A stretch of DNA of 64,000 bases from the NCBI GenBank assembly GCA_963925735.1, contig CAWUUH010000030.1, positions 48,452-112,451 on the forward strand. Direction: 5' to 3'. The notes under the pieces were generated by a model. It made no database searches. It was not told the DNA's origin and saw only the letters and a program-made list of their open reading frames with translations. Below, one piece after another: positions 1-7,595 of this stretch. Source of the stretch: UBA4582 sp013204195. GTDB taxonomy: Bacteria > Pseudomonadota > Gammaproteobacteria > Pseudomonadales > Azotimanducaceae. How positions within the stretch are numbered: the first letter of the stretch is position 1; every line of letters begins with the position of its first letter. The translations under genes and the position numbers were made by a program.

Positions 1-822
1 CGCCGCTGGGGTCTTGCTCAAGGGAATACGCGGGTACAAGTGATGAATAATATGATATTGCATACCCATTGACAGTAAGTTGCCCACCGCACTTTTGAAT
101 CCCCGCGTTTCTCGATAACGACCCTGCTCTTTTCCCGGGTGATGAGGCGCCCAACTCAAATAGTATTGAATATAGGTGCTGGCAATGTGCCTGGGCAACC
201 ACCACAGCAATGCCACTTCGATGGCATAGCCACTCCAGGCCATACCAAATAACACCAGATAGTAAAATGTGTTATAGATCAGAGCGTCTACCAATAGGTG
301 ACCCATACCGGTGCGCTGCAAAGCCTCGGGGTAGGCGGTATCGTTTGCGCCCGGTTGGCGGCGCAGTAACGTATTTTTCAAAAAGGCGAAATTCGACGCT
401 GCATGAACCCGATAATCCGGATCCAGCGCTGGATCATTCGTATGCAGATGGTGTTCGAAGTGCGTGTGACGTAACACGCGAAATGGCTGAAACGGCAAGA
501 CTGACAAATGCCCAACGAGCTCGTTCAGCCAACGTAACGGATGACCTTTGCGCGCAATGATACTGTGCTGGGCTTCATGGGACGGCAAATAACATAACAT
601 GATATTCAGGGTTGCTAACGGAAAAGCGATCCACAATGGCAGCCTGTCGAGCAGCACCAAGGGCCACAGCGCAAGCCAGACCAGCAGATTCGTCAGCCCC
701 CAGGCCACCGCTCCCCAGGGAACAATATGCATATACTTGCTGGCAATCTGGCGTTCCCGCGCGTCAAGCTCAGCTTCCGATAAGCTATCCCAGTCGATGT
801 CATTGCTAGTAGACTTATTCAT
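1..822 (-). CDS. Membrane fatty-acid desaturase family protein (3' end outside window)
   Basis: Open over 274 codons from an ATG at 822 to the window edge with no stop. Three histidine clusters of the integral-membrane desaturase/hydroxylase family (PF00487) are visible: HEAQH at about residues 82-86, an HTHFEHH cluster at 119-125, and HIIHH near the end of the visible part, which together would bind a di-iron centre. Hydrophobic segments at about 36-58 and 65-80 precede the first cluster. Expected role: O2-dependent desaturation or hydroxylation of a lipid in the inner membrane; the substrate is unknown. Its start overlaps the stop of the upstream small membrane gene (ATGA), so the two are translationally coupled. 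Divergent from a TetR gene, an arrangement that recalls DesT-controlled desaturases of Pseudomonas (inference). A carotenoid-hydroxylase-like role is an alternative. Confidence 0.85.
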   Translation of the reverse strand, partial: MNKSTSNDIDWDSLSEAELDARERQIASKYMHIVPWGAVAWGLTNLLVWLALWPLVLLDRLPLWIAFPLATLNIMLCYLPSHEAQHSIIARKGHPLRWLNELVGHLSVLPFQPFRVLRHTHFEHHLHTNDPALDPDYRVHAASNFAFLKNTLLRRQPGANDTAYPEALQRTGMGHLLVDALIYNTFYYLVLFGMAWSGYAIEVALLWWLPRHIASTYIQYYLSWAPHHPGKEQGRYRETRGFKSAVGNLLSMGMQYHIIHHLYPRIPLSKTPAA

Positions 823-1019
823 GGTTTGACCCATAACCAACTGCCTCGCCATTGCGCTATCACGCCCAACATCGCCGCCACCAGCAGGCCGATGTAATAC
901 GTTTCGACACCCGGTACGGTGACACCGGTGCTAGCCAGTACCTGGGCGATTAAGGGCGCTAGAAAACCGAGACTAAATACAAAGGGGGAAAACAGCACCC
1001 CAATAAGCTTTTTCATCAT
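819..1019 (-). CDS. Small two-helix membrane protein, coupled to the desaturase
   Basis: A 66-residue protein starting MMKKLIG. The start at 1019 is preferred over an upstream in-frame ATG at 1052 because an AAGGA-like ribosome site sits just before it. Two hydrophobic segments (about residues 4-25 and 35-55) are separated by a short loop, and the C-terminus is short and basic/aromatic. The last bases overlap the desaturase start codon. No family was recognised; it may be an accessory subunit or a membrane-insertion partner of the desaturase, but only the gene order supports this. Confidence 0.65.
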   Translation of the reverse strand: MMKKLIGVLFSPFVFSLGFLAPLIAQVLASTGVTVPGVETYYIGLLVAAMLGVIAQWRGSWLWVKP

Positions 1020-1072
1020 TATCCTTACTGCATCGACACGAAAAGGCGCCATCGGGTTTGAACTGAATTTTT

Positions 1073-1091
1073 ATGTAGACAGCATCTACAT
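1073..1091. promoter_or_regulatory. Perfect palindrome, likely TetR operator
   Basis: ATGTAGACAGCATCTACAT: 7-bp arms ATGTAGA/TCTACAT around a 5-bp centre, in the gap between the divergent desaturase pair and the TetR gene. Size, symmetry and position are typical of TetR-family operators, so it probably controls both directions. Binding by the adjacent regulator is inferred. Confidence 0.65.
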
Positions 1092-1165
1092 GCTCGCGCA
1101 TATTATGGCGCAGCGAATGAATTTGTCAAATTAATGCCTTGCCGACCAAGGACAACCCGAACGCC

Positions 1166-1819
1166 ATGAGCCTGACCAACAAACAGTATCACCACGGCGA
1201 TCTCAAAGCCGCGATCCTTGCGCGCGCCGCCCAAACTATCGCGGCCGAAGGCCTGGAAGCACTTTCTTTGAGGGCTATCGCCCGAGATTTAGGTGTCTCA
1301 CATGGCGCCCCAAACCGGCATTTTAAAAATAAAGCCCAATTACTCGCTGTGCTAGCGACCAGCGGCTGGCAACAAATCACCGCTGCCACCTTGCAGGCCG
1401 CCGAGATCACGGAACCACAGGACCCCAGCGCACGACTGAACGCCATGGGTCGTGGGTTTCTCAAATGGGCTTTAACGCATCCCAGCCTGTTCCAGACGAT
1501 CACTCATCCCGACGTCGGGCGCTACGCCGACGCCGAGCTTAAGGCCGCGCAAGAAGCATTCAAATCAGAGATCAAATTGGCGGTCGAGGCTAGCCAGGCC
1601 GCAGGTCGACATGCCGACAGCGACCTGTTGGCCTTGACGCTGTACACCAACGCAGTGCCTTTTGGTGCCGCCATGATTCTGTCAAACCCTTTTCTGTCGG
1701 CAATACCAACGGGGCTTGATCGGCAAAAGCTCATCAATGATGTGATTGATTTAGTGGTCCCATTAGACTCATCGTCAACGCACCTATCGCAACCCTCACC
1801 ATCATCTGGGAGTCACTGA
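1166..1819 (+). CDS. TetR/AcrR family transcriptional regulator
   Basis: 217 residues from the ATG at 1166; a TTG at 1139 would add nine residues but the family consensus begins near YHHGDLK, so the ATG is preferred. The N-terminal helix-turn-helix covers about residues 8-60, with the recognition region GVSHGAPNRHF typical of the TetR group that carries a WHG-type C-terminal ligand domain. It reads away from the desaturase genes across a palindromic operator candidate and is followed three bases after its stop by the thioredoxin-fold gene, so it is probably autoregulatory and controls both units. The ligand is unknown; by context a fatty acyl compound is plausible. Confidence 0.88.
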   Translation: MSLTNKQYHHGDLKAAILARAAQTIAAEGLEALSLRAIARDLGVSHGAPNRHFKNKAQLLAVLATSGWQQITAATLQAAEITEPQDPSARLNAMGRGFLKWALTHPSLFQTITHPDVGRYADAELKAAQEAFKSEIKLAVEASQAAGRHADSDLLALTLYTNAVPFGAAMILSNPFLSAIPTGLDRQKLINDVIDLVVPLDSSSTHLSQPSPSSGSH

Positions 1820-1821
1820 AC

Positions 1822-3144
1822 ATGTCAATAGTCCCCCACTTAACGCGGCTCATCACCAGTCAATGGCTACGAAATTTCAAACGCAGCATCAAGGAACGGC
1901 AACGACGCCGAGCTGGCCAACCCCATAAAGTGACCGTCTATTTGCGGCTTAACGACCCCTACAGCTATGTGTTACTGCAGGTGCTTGACCAATTTGCAGC
2001 GCGCTATGCCGTTGAATTCGAATTCAGAACCATTCTTAACCTGCAACCAGAGATGTATCCCGCACCGGAACTCTGGGAGAACAACGCTTTTCATGACGGC
2101 GCGTATCTCGCCAACTTGTACGGTCTCGACTTTCCCGACACTCGACCCGAACGAGACTTCGAGCGCGATGCCGGCCTGACCGCGCAATTGCTTCACTGGG
2201 AATTACAACCCGGTTATGCCGAGCATGCCCTGCCCCTGTTCGAAGCTTACTGGCAAGACGATCAGGCCAAACTTAGCAAACTGGTTGACTCAGGCATTAC
2301 TGAACACGCCGAGTGCTACCAACATCACCTAGCCGCCAACGAAGCCCACTTGAAGTCCAATGGGCACTATTTGAGCGCCATGTTGCACTATGGTGGCGAG
2401 TGGTACTGGGGGCTTGATCGACTCGCCCATCTCGAACGCCGTCTGAATGACCTCAGGCTGGCCGCGGGCGCCGCCGCAGAGATTCAGTATGATCGCGGCT
2501 ATCAAGATTTTTGCCGGCCATTGTCTACGGGGACAAACTCAGGCACCGACGCTGATACACCTATCACCCTCTACTGGTCCTTTAGAAGCCCCTATTCTTA
2601 CATTGGCCTGGTTCGCGCCAAACAGTTGGCTACGCATTATCAGCTGCCACTAGAGGTTAAACCGGTTTTACCCATGGTCATGCGCCGTATGCAGGTACCC
2701 AGAACCAAGGGTTTCTACATCCTTCAAGATGCGAAACGTGAAGCAACGCAATATGGCATCGAGTTTGGCAAGATCGCTGACCCACTGGGCGCAGGTGTCG
2801 AACGCTGTTATGCCCTGTACGAATTTGCCGTTAGTGCAGGCAAGGGGCTCGAGTTTTTGGAGAGCTGCGCTCGCGGCGCTTGGGCGGAAGGTATCAATGC
2901 TGCGACGGATACTGGACTGCAGCTTCTCGTCGAGCGCGCCGGTCTCGACTGGCAACAAGCACGCTTGTTACTCACAGAAGATGGCTGGCGCATCTGGGCT
3001 CAGCGGAATCTGGCCGACATGTATAGCGAAGATCTCTGGGGGGTTCCCAGCCTGAGCTATCGTGACACCAAGGTGTATGGCCAGGACCGAATCGAATGCA
3101 TAGAACAAGCCATCAGACATGCTCGCAAAGTGGAAGAGGTTTAA
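1822..3144 (+). CDS. Tandem DsbA-like / HCCA-isomerase-fold protein
   Basis: 440 residues with two copies of the thioredoxin-like domain of 2-hydroxychromene-2-carboxylate isomerase/DSBA proteins. Copy one starts at about residue 37 (NDPYSY at 44-49), copy two at about 248 (RSPYSY at 255-260). The second copy keeps the serine of the SPYSY motif used by glutathione-dependent isomerases of this family; the first has Asp there. Neither has a CxxC, so disulfide chemistry is unlikely. A basic N-terminal stretch (about 19-35) precedes domain one. Two fused copies are roughly twice the usual length (about 200). It starts two bases after the TetR stop, so it is co-transcribed. Likely a cytoplasmic glutathione-using isomerase or transferase; substrate unknown. 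Confidence 0.75.
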   Translation: MSIVPHLTRLITSQWLRNFKRSIKERQRRRAGQPHKVTVYLRLNDPYSYVLLQVLDQFAARYAVEFEFRTILNLQPEMYPAPELWENNAFHDGAYLANLYGLDFPDTRPERDFERDAGLTAQLLHWELQPGYAEHALPLFEAYWQDDQAKLSKLVDSGITEHAECYQHHLAANEAHLKSNGHYLSAMLHYGGEWYWGLDRLAHLERRLNDLRLAAGAAAEIQYDRGYQDFCRPLSTGTNSGTDADTPITLYWSFRSPYSYIGLVRAKQLATHYQLPLEVKPVLPMVMRRMQVPRTKGFYILQDAKREATQYGIEFGKIADPLGAGVERCYALYEFAVSAGKGLEFLESCARGAWAEGINAATDTGLQLLVERAGLDWQQARLLLTEDGWRIWAQRNLADMYSEDLWGVPSLSYRDTKVYGQDRIECIEQAIRHARKVEEV

Positions 3145-3187
3145 ATTTCCTGTCTACGGCAACAACACAGGAAATGCACCGCGATGC

Positions 3188-4120
3188 CTAGCCTACGTCC
3201 GACGCGAGTTGAGTCGAGGTTATCTCTTGGCCCACGGTGAGGGTTGCACCTGGCACGAGCAAAACGCTATTGTCAGATGCTATGGCCGGCTCGACACAAA
3301 CCATCTCCACGTAACCTGCGTCATCAAAATCAATCATCGCCCGAGCGCCTTCTGCCCCTGGGTTCCAAACGACCAGCTCTGTATTACCCCAGGATCGCAC
3401 TTGAACTCGCCGGTTTAAAACCGGATCGTGAATCTCGATGGATTGTGGCGGGTCGAGGTAAATTCGGTCTATCGCTTCATTGATGACCAGTGGCGCCATT
3501 TGTTGGCGGCGCTCGCCTGCGCGCAGCTTATCAATATAACCGAGCCCCGCTAAACCGGGCATTGATATCTGGGCCACGTCCCCAACGTTGAAATAACTAT
3601 GCAGCGCAAGACTGACGGGCACAGTCGCAGTAGAGCGATTATGGGTATCCAACTGCAGCCAGAGCGCATCTGAGAGTCGCAAGGTCACTGTCAGCTCAAT
3701 ATCACCGTCGGCGTGCCACTCAGAGAGCTCAGGCGTCGCTAATACCAGACGTAACTGGATACCGGTAAAATCGTCTTCGAAGTCGCTATTGATCACATCG
3801 AAACCGCTGGTACGCGCATAGCCATGCTGAGGATGATCGGGTCGTGAGGGGTGCGCACCAAACCAGGGCCAACACAACGGAATACCACCACGAATGGCTT
3901 TTCCTGGCTGGTAATTCGCGCTCTGGCTTGTCCACAATAACGCGGCATCAGCACCGAGCTGACAGGCTGTAATGTGTGCGCCTTGCAGATAGACCGTTAA
4001 CGCTGAGTCTTTAAAACGCAGCTCAACCCGCGCCTGACCCTGCACATCAAGACTAAACTCGACGCAACCCGGACGGCCATACAGGGCGTTACACCGGTCA
4101 ATATCACTTTGCTGCATCAC
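3188..4120 (-). CDS. yeaD: D-hexose-6-phosphate mutarotase
   Basis: 310 residues, close to the usual length of YeaD-type aldose-1-epimerase-like proteins. Sequence landmarks are RGGIPLCWPWFG (about 77-88), the HGYARTSGF block (99-107) and HSYFNVGD (174-181), which supply the conserved histidines of the beta-sandwich active site; a CVEP block near the C-terminus carries the expected catalytic Glu. The family interconverts alpha and beta anomers of glucose-6-phosphate and related sugar phosphates in the cytoplasm. Start is one of two adjacent ATGs (4120 or 4117). It converges with the thioredoxin-fold gene. Confidence 0.88.
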   Translation of the reverse strand: MMQQSDIDRCNALYGRPGCVEFSLDVQGQARVELRFKDSALTVYLQGAHITACQLGADAALLWTSQSANYQPGKAIRGGIPLCWPWFGAHPSRPDHPQHGYARTSGFDVINSDFEDDFTGIQLRLVLATPELSEWHADGDIELTVTLRLSDALWLQLDTHNRSTATVPVSLALHSYFNVGDVAQISMPGLAGLGYIDKLRAGERRQQMAPLVINEAIDRIYLDPPQSIEIHDPVLNRRVQVRSWGNTELVVWNPGAEGARAMIDFDDAGYVEMVCVEPAIASDNSVLLVPGATLTVGQEITSTQLASDVG

Positions 4121-4193
4121 ACTTACCGATCAATCATTGACGAAAGGTCTCATTAAGCTCGTTGAAACGTCACAACACAAGCCCACCCGGCAA

Positions 4194-4454
4194 TCAATGC
4201 CTGGAATCTAGAATCGCGATCACGCCGGGATGGGTTTCTATCGCCTGCGCAAGCAAGTGATCCTTGGCGGTGATTCGGTGGCCAGCATCATGCGTCGTCA
4301 GTTTGATTTGCACTCGGTTGTAGACGTTAGACCATTCAGGATGATGGCCATGGGCTTCCGCCAGCTCTGCAACCAATGTCATGAACGCGAATGCCGACAC
4401 AAAGTCGGCAAATACCAAGTCCGCAATTAAGAAATTATCCTGCTCGCGCCACAT
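4194..4454 (-). CDS. phhB: Pterin-4a-carbinolamine dehydratase
   Basis: 86 residues from the ATG at 4454, 17 bases after the COQ4 stop; longer in-frame starts would overlap COQ4 and add non-homologous sequence. The HGHHPEWSNVYNRV block and the following THDAGHRITAKD block are the signature of the family, which dehydrates 4a-hydroxytetrahydropterin during pterin recycling for aromatic amino-acid hydroxylases, or acts as a DcoH-like factor. No phenylalanine hydroxylase lies in this window. Probably co-transcribed with COQ4. Confidence 0.85.
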   Translation of the reverse strand: MWREQDNFLIADLVFADFVSAFAFMTLVAELAEAHGHHPEWSNVYNRVQIKLTTHDAGHRITAKDHLLAQAIETHPGVIAILDSRH

Positions 4455-4471
4455 ACTCGAAGCCTCAGAGC

Positions 4472-5185
4472 TCAAGAGGTCTGGGTATAAGCCGCAGTTG
4501 AAACCGCCGACAAGCTTAAGTAAACATCGGGTCGCCCAACATTCAACAGGTCCCGCACCTGCGTCAGAGGCAGTTGCAGCAATGTTTCCCACTCCTGCTG
4601 AGGTAACCAGGCCGCACGTTTGCCAAGACGATAACCCTGGCGCAGTGATTTGAATATGGCAAATCCATAGTGCTTGGCCAGCTTCAAGCCGCCCACCAAA
4701 GCGATGACGCCCAGACCTCGGTTACGGGTCTGAGCATAGGTAAACGCAAGCAACGAGGCCTCACCAGCAATGTCACGTCCATAGCCAGTTACCACATGCC
4801 AAAGATCGTGCTGGTCCCGCTGGCGTAACATAAATCGCTTGGCGTCTTTGTCACCTTGATCTTGTAAACCCGTGGTCTCACTGGCTTCCACTAAACCATC
4901 AAAAGATAAATTTTCTGAATCCAGAAAGTGCAGATAGGCTCGACCCAGGCTATCGGCAGACATGGCCTGTAGGACCTCTCGTGCACGCAGGCTATCCAGC
5001 AGACTGCCCTGGGTGGCGAGAATCCGCTGACCGCTTTGGGTCTGCTTAAATCGCGCGGCACTTTTTTCATTGGCGTCGCCCGCCATGGCTTCAATAATCT
5101 CAAACACTTTCCGCGTATCATCTGGGTCGCGGACAAGTTCCTTGAGCGCCCTTAGGGCAACCAGCGGCTGCATTCGATTCGCCAT
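4472..5185 (-). CDS. COQ4-family ubiquinone biosynthesis protein
   Basis: 237 residues. The family-defining metal motif HDxxH-x11-E is intact: H126, D127, H130 and E142, within HDLWHVVTGYGRDIAGE. COQ4 proteins act in late ubiquinone synthesis at the membrane, reported to handle C1 decarboxylation/hydroxylation of the ring; bacterial members are less studied. The C-terminal half carries the conserved RNRGLGV and GYRLGKRA-type segments. First gene of a two-gene unit with pterin dehydratase, reading away from a TetR gene across a gap containing 13-bp tandem repeats. Confidence 0.85.
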   Translation of the reverse strand: MANRMQPLVALRALKELVRDPDDTRKVFEIIEAMAGDANEKSAARFKQTQSGQRILATQGSLLDSLRAREVLQAMSADSLGRAYLHFLDSENLSFDGLVEASETTGLQDQGDKDAKRFMLRQRDQHDLWHVVTGYGRDIAGEASLLAFTYAQTRNRGLGVIALVGGLKLAKHYGFAIFKSLRQGYRLGKRAAWLPQQEWETLLQLPLTQVRDLLNVGRPDVYLSLSAVSTAAYTQTS

Positions 5186-5345
5186 GGGAAATCTCCAAAT
5201 TTTGGTTAGTTATGGTGTAAATCATAATGCTATTAACATTTGTGTCAATAGATCCCCCTCAAAAACCTAGCCTTCTATTATTCGGCTGAACCATCAGCCC
5301 TCGGCATCGACCACTCATGGCACAACCACCAACCCACTAACGATT

Positions 5346-5396
5346 AATCGAACCATCTAATCAAACCATCTAATCAAACCATCTAATCGAGCCATC
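5346..5396. repeat. 13-bp tandem repeat, four copies
   Basis: Units AATCGAACCATCT, AATCAAACCATCT, AATCAAACCATCT and AATCGAGCCATC follow head to tail in the roughly 300-bp divergent gap between COQ4 and the second TetR gene. The two inner copies are identical and the outer copies differ by one or two bases. Nothing else was recognised in the gap apart from AT-rich sequence just upstream of each gene. Confidence 0.9.
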
Positions 5397-5481
5397 AGGA
5401 CTTGAATGTTAACCAGTTGCTATCAGACAGCCCCATCGTTATTGTTCACAAATATGTTAATAGTGAAGGCAGACAACCGTC

Positions 5482-6072
5482 ATGGCGACTTCGCAGCGAG
5501 TTCGCAGAAGCCCCGAAGAGGCCCGCGCAATGATCTTGGCTATCGCCGGCAAGCGTCTGGCGGCCCACGGCATTCGCGGCCTGAATATTAAAGATATTGC
5601 TCAGGATGCGGGCATCAATCACGGCACGCTGCTCCATCATTTTGGCAGCGCCGAGGGTATGCGCACCGCCCTGCTGACTAATTTAACGGAAGCCTTGATA
5701 GCAGACATGTCGGCTATCCTAAATTCCGATGCACCGGCTGATACGATCTTTGTGGAACTATTTCGGCTCATGTCTCAGTCTGGCCACAACAAGCTGCTGG
5801 CCTGGCGCGCCCTGGAAGACGCTGAAGACAGCCCGCTTACCGAGGGGCCGTCGGAAAAACTGATTCAGCAAATCCTAGATGGTGTCACCCGGCGTATTCA
5901 GGGCCGAGACATAACGCTGGCGCAAAACATCATTTTTCTGGCGCTGTCTTCCGCTGTCGGTTGGGGTATCTGTGGCCCCGCCTTAAAACAATCCCTGGGC
6001 ATGAGTCGCACCCAACAGGATCAGTTTCCAGCCTGGGTCAGTGAGCAGCTGCCGAAATTGATTCAGGACTAA
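5482..6072 (+). CDS. TetR family transcriptional regulator
   Basis: 196 residues with an N-terminal helix-turn-helix (about 10-58; DIAQDAGINHGTLLHHFGS is the turn and recognition helix). The C-terminal ligand domain is not assignable to a known ligand. It starts a run of short co-directional genes (DDN-like oxidoreductase, YkgJ-type protein, RNA methyltransferase) ending at the terminator at 7509, so it may control them as well as divergent COQ4. Start ATG at 5482 chosen for alignment of the HTH. Confidence 0.85.
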   Translation: MATSQRVRRSPEEARAMILAIAGKRLAAHGIRGLNIKDIAQDAGINHGTLLHHFGSAEGMRTALLTNLTEALIADMSAILNSDAPADTIFVELFRLMSQSGHNKLLAWRALEDAEDSPLTEGPSEKLIQQILDGVTRRIQGRDITLAQNIIFLALSSAVGWGICGPALKQSLGMSRTQQDQFPAWVSEQLPKLIQD

Positions 6073-6100
6073 CCTGACGCGCACACAACAATAGGAATCA

Positions 6101-6562
6101 ATGATGACTGACACTCAAAAAGCCGCACAAGGCGCACTGCCACCGCGATGGCTACTCAAAGGCTTCACGAAGCTTCACGTGGCGCTGAATAGCATGAGCG
6201 GCGGCACGCTTTTCAACCAACTCGGTGGCGATGACGTCGTCTTCGTCACCATGACCGGCGCCAAGAGCCAACGCCAGATAACCATTCCGCTCATGTACGT
6301 GCCCTACCTGGATGGTGTTTTACTGGTTGCCTCACAGGGCGGCGCACCGAGAAACCCCGTCTGGTACAACAATCTGGTGAAGCACCCAGAGATTGTCGTT
6401 GTCCATCGCGGTCGGAAGCTGTCATTAACTGCACGTCTGGCCACCGCGGCAGAAAAGCCAGCGATGTGGCCGGTGTGCGATCAATATTACAAACCCTATG
6501 CTGACTACCGGGCCCGCACCGACCGCGACATCCCCATATTTGTCTGCGAACCCAGACAATAA
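6101..6562 (+). CDS. DDN-like nitroreductase/quinone reductase family protein
   Basis: 153 residues (or 152 from the second ATG), preceded by AGGAA. The VTMTGAKSQRQITIPLMYV and NPVWYNNLVKHPEIVV blocks match the deazaflavin (F420)-dependent nitroreductase superfamily (PF04075). In actinobacteria these enzymes use F420H2; gammaproteobacteria usually lack F420, so a flavin or other ligand is possible. Cytoplasmic or membrane-peripheral by family. Twenty-eight bases after the TetR stop, hence probably the TetR's own operon partner and perhaps inducible by an electrophile or quinone (inference). Confidence 0.8.
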   Translation: MMTDTQKAAQGALPPRWLLKGFTKLHVALNSMSGGTLFNQLGGDDVVFVTMTGAKSQRQITIPLMYVPYLDGVLLVASQGGAPRNPVWYNNLVKHPEIVVVHRGRKLSLTARLATAAEKPAMWPVCDQYYKPYADYRARTDRDIPIFVCEPRQ

Positions 6563-6584
6563 GCTTACTGACTCGGAAGCACCT

Positions 6585-6875
6585 ATGAATATAGACGTCA
6601 CCGAATTACCCGTGAGTGACATTAGCTGCTCTAATTGTTTGGCATGTTGTTGCCGGCTGGAAGTCTTTCTCATTACCGAAACCGGCGTGCCACCCCGGTA
6701 TATCGAGACCGACGAATGGGGCGGAGAAACCATGGCACGCTTATCTGACGGCTGGTGCGCGGCGCTAGATCGCGAGACAATGCTCTGTACCATTTACGAA
6801 CAACGACCCTGGGTTTGCCGAGAATTTGCAGTCGCCTCCTATGAGTGTGGCCTCGAGCGCGCCAAGTATCTTTAA
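6585..6875 (+). CDS. YkgJ-family cysteine-cluster protein
   Basis: 96 residues from the ATG at 6585, preceded by GGAAG; a longer in-frame start would overlap the upstream gene. Cysteines are arranged CSNCLACCC near residues 15-21, then C in DGWCAALD, C in MLCTIYEQRPWVCREF and a final C in the tail, matching the zinc- or iron-binding cysteine cluster of YkgJ/PF03692 proteins (FliB-like fold). Biochemical role is unknown for the family. It lies in the TetR-led run of genes. Confidence 0.8.
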   Translation: MNIDVTELPVSDISCSNCLACCCRLEVFLITETGVPPRYIETDEWGGETMARLSDGWCAALDRETMLCTIYEQRPWVCREFAVASYECGLERAKYL

Positions 6876-6914
6876 GCCTCAATGGCTCATATGTCACTCA
6901 CCGCCGGAAACAGC

Positions 6915-7475
6915 ATGAATCGATCAACCACGACTATTGGCCTCGTCAATCCCAAGACACCAGAGAATATGGGGGCAGTCATGCGCGCTGCTGGCTGCTT
7001 CGATGCCCAGGCGATTCTATATACCGGCGAACGTTATGATCGCGCTGCCCGCTTCAACACAGACACGAAACGTCGCAGCCTCAGCATTCCTCTGACCCAA
7101 GTGAGCGACCTGCTGGCAAGTCAGCCCAAAGGCGCGACTATCGTTTGTGTAGAATTGGTTGAAGGGGCGACTCCCCTGCCCGACTTCACCCACCCCGAAA
7201 ACGCTTTTTATATTTTTGGGCCGGAAGACGGCACGCTCAGCCAACAGCTGATCGACCAGGCTGACGCCGTGATTTATATTCCTACGACGGGCTGCTTGAA
7301 TCTTGCCGCCACGGTGAATGTGGTTCTGTATGACAGAATCGCCAAGTCGGTGGAGACGGTCAAAAACGACGCTCGAATACGTCAAAGCCGCGACACCAAC
7401 AACAGAGTCAGGGTGCGAAAAAGCCCTGCTGCACAAAGCCCAGCAGAAGCCGAATCAAAACCACAATCAAATTAA
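6915..7475 (+). CDS. TrmH/SpoU-family RNA 2'-O-methyltransferase
   Basis: 186 residues from ATG 6915 (preceded by GGAAA); an upstream ATG at 6882 gives an 11-residue extension not typical of the family. Contains motif 1 NPKTPENMGAVMRA, motif 2 FIFGPEDGTLS (as YIFGPEDG) and motif 3 IPTTGCLNLAATVNVVLYDR, the SPOUT knot that binds S-adenosylmethionine. Motif 3 has NLA where most members have NLS. The basic C-terminal tail (about 150-186) may bind RNA. Target tRNA or rRNA position cannot be told. Last gene before a strong terminator. Confidence 0.85.
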   Translation: MNRSTTTIGLVNPKTPENMGAVMRAAGCFDAQAILYTGERYDRAARFNTDTKRRSLSIPLTQVSDLLASQPKGATIVCVELVEGATPLPDFTHPENAFYIFGPEDGTLSQQLIDQADAVIYIPTTGCLNLAATVNVVLYDRIAKSVETVKNDARIRQSRDTNNRVRVRKSPAAQSPAEAESKPQSN

Positions 7476-7508
7476 TCTGACACAGTCCCAAGCGTGATTG
7501 TCAGATAT

Positions 7509-7548
7509 AAAAAAGGCGAGCACCAACAAACAGTGTCCGCCTTTTTTT
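7509..7548. terminator. Bidirectional Rho-independent terminator
   Basis: AAAAAAGGCG at 7509-7518 pairs with CGCCTTTTTT at 7538-7547, with extra CAC/GTG pairing inside, giving a stem with a U-run on either strand. It separates the RNA methyltransferase gene from the convergent nitronate monooxygenase gene and would stop both. Confidence 0.9.
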
Positions 7549-7595
7549 AAATGCCCAGCCTGTACTGACGCTGACTAACGCGCCATTAACCCACC

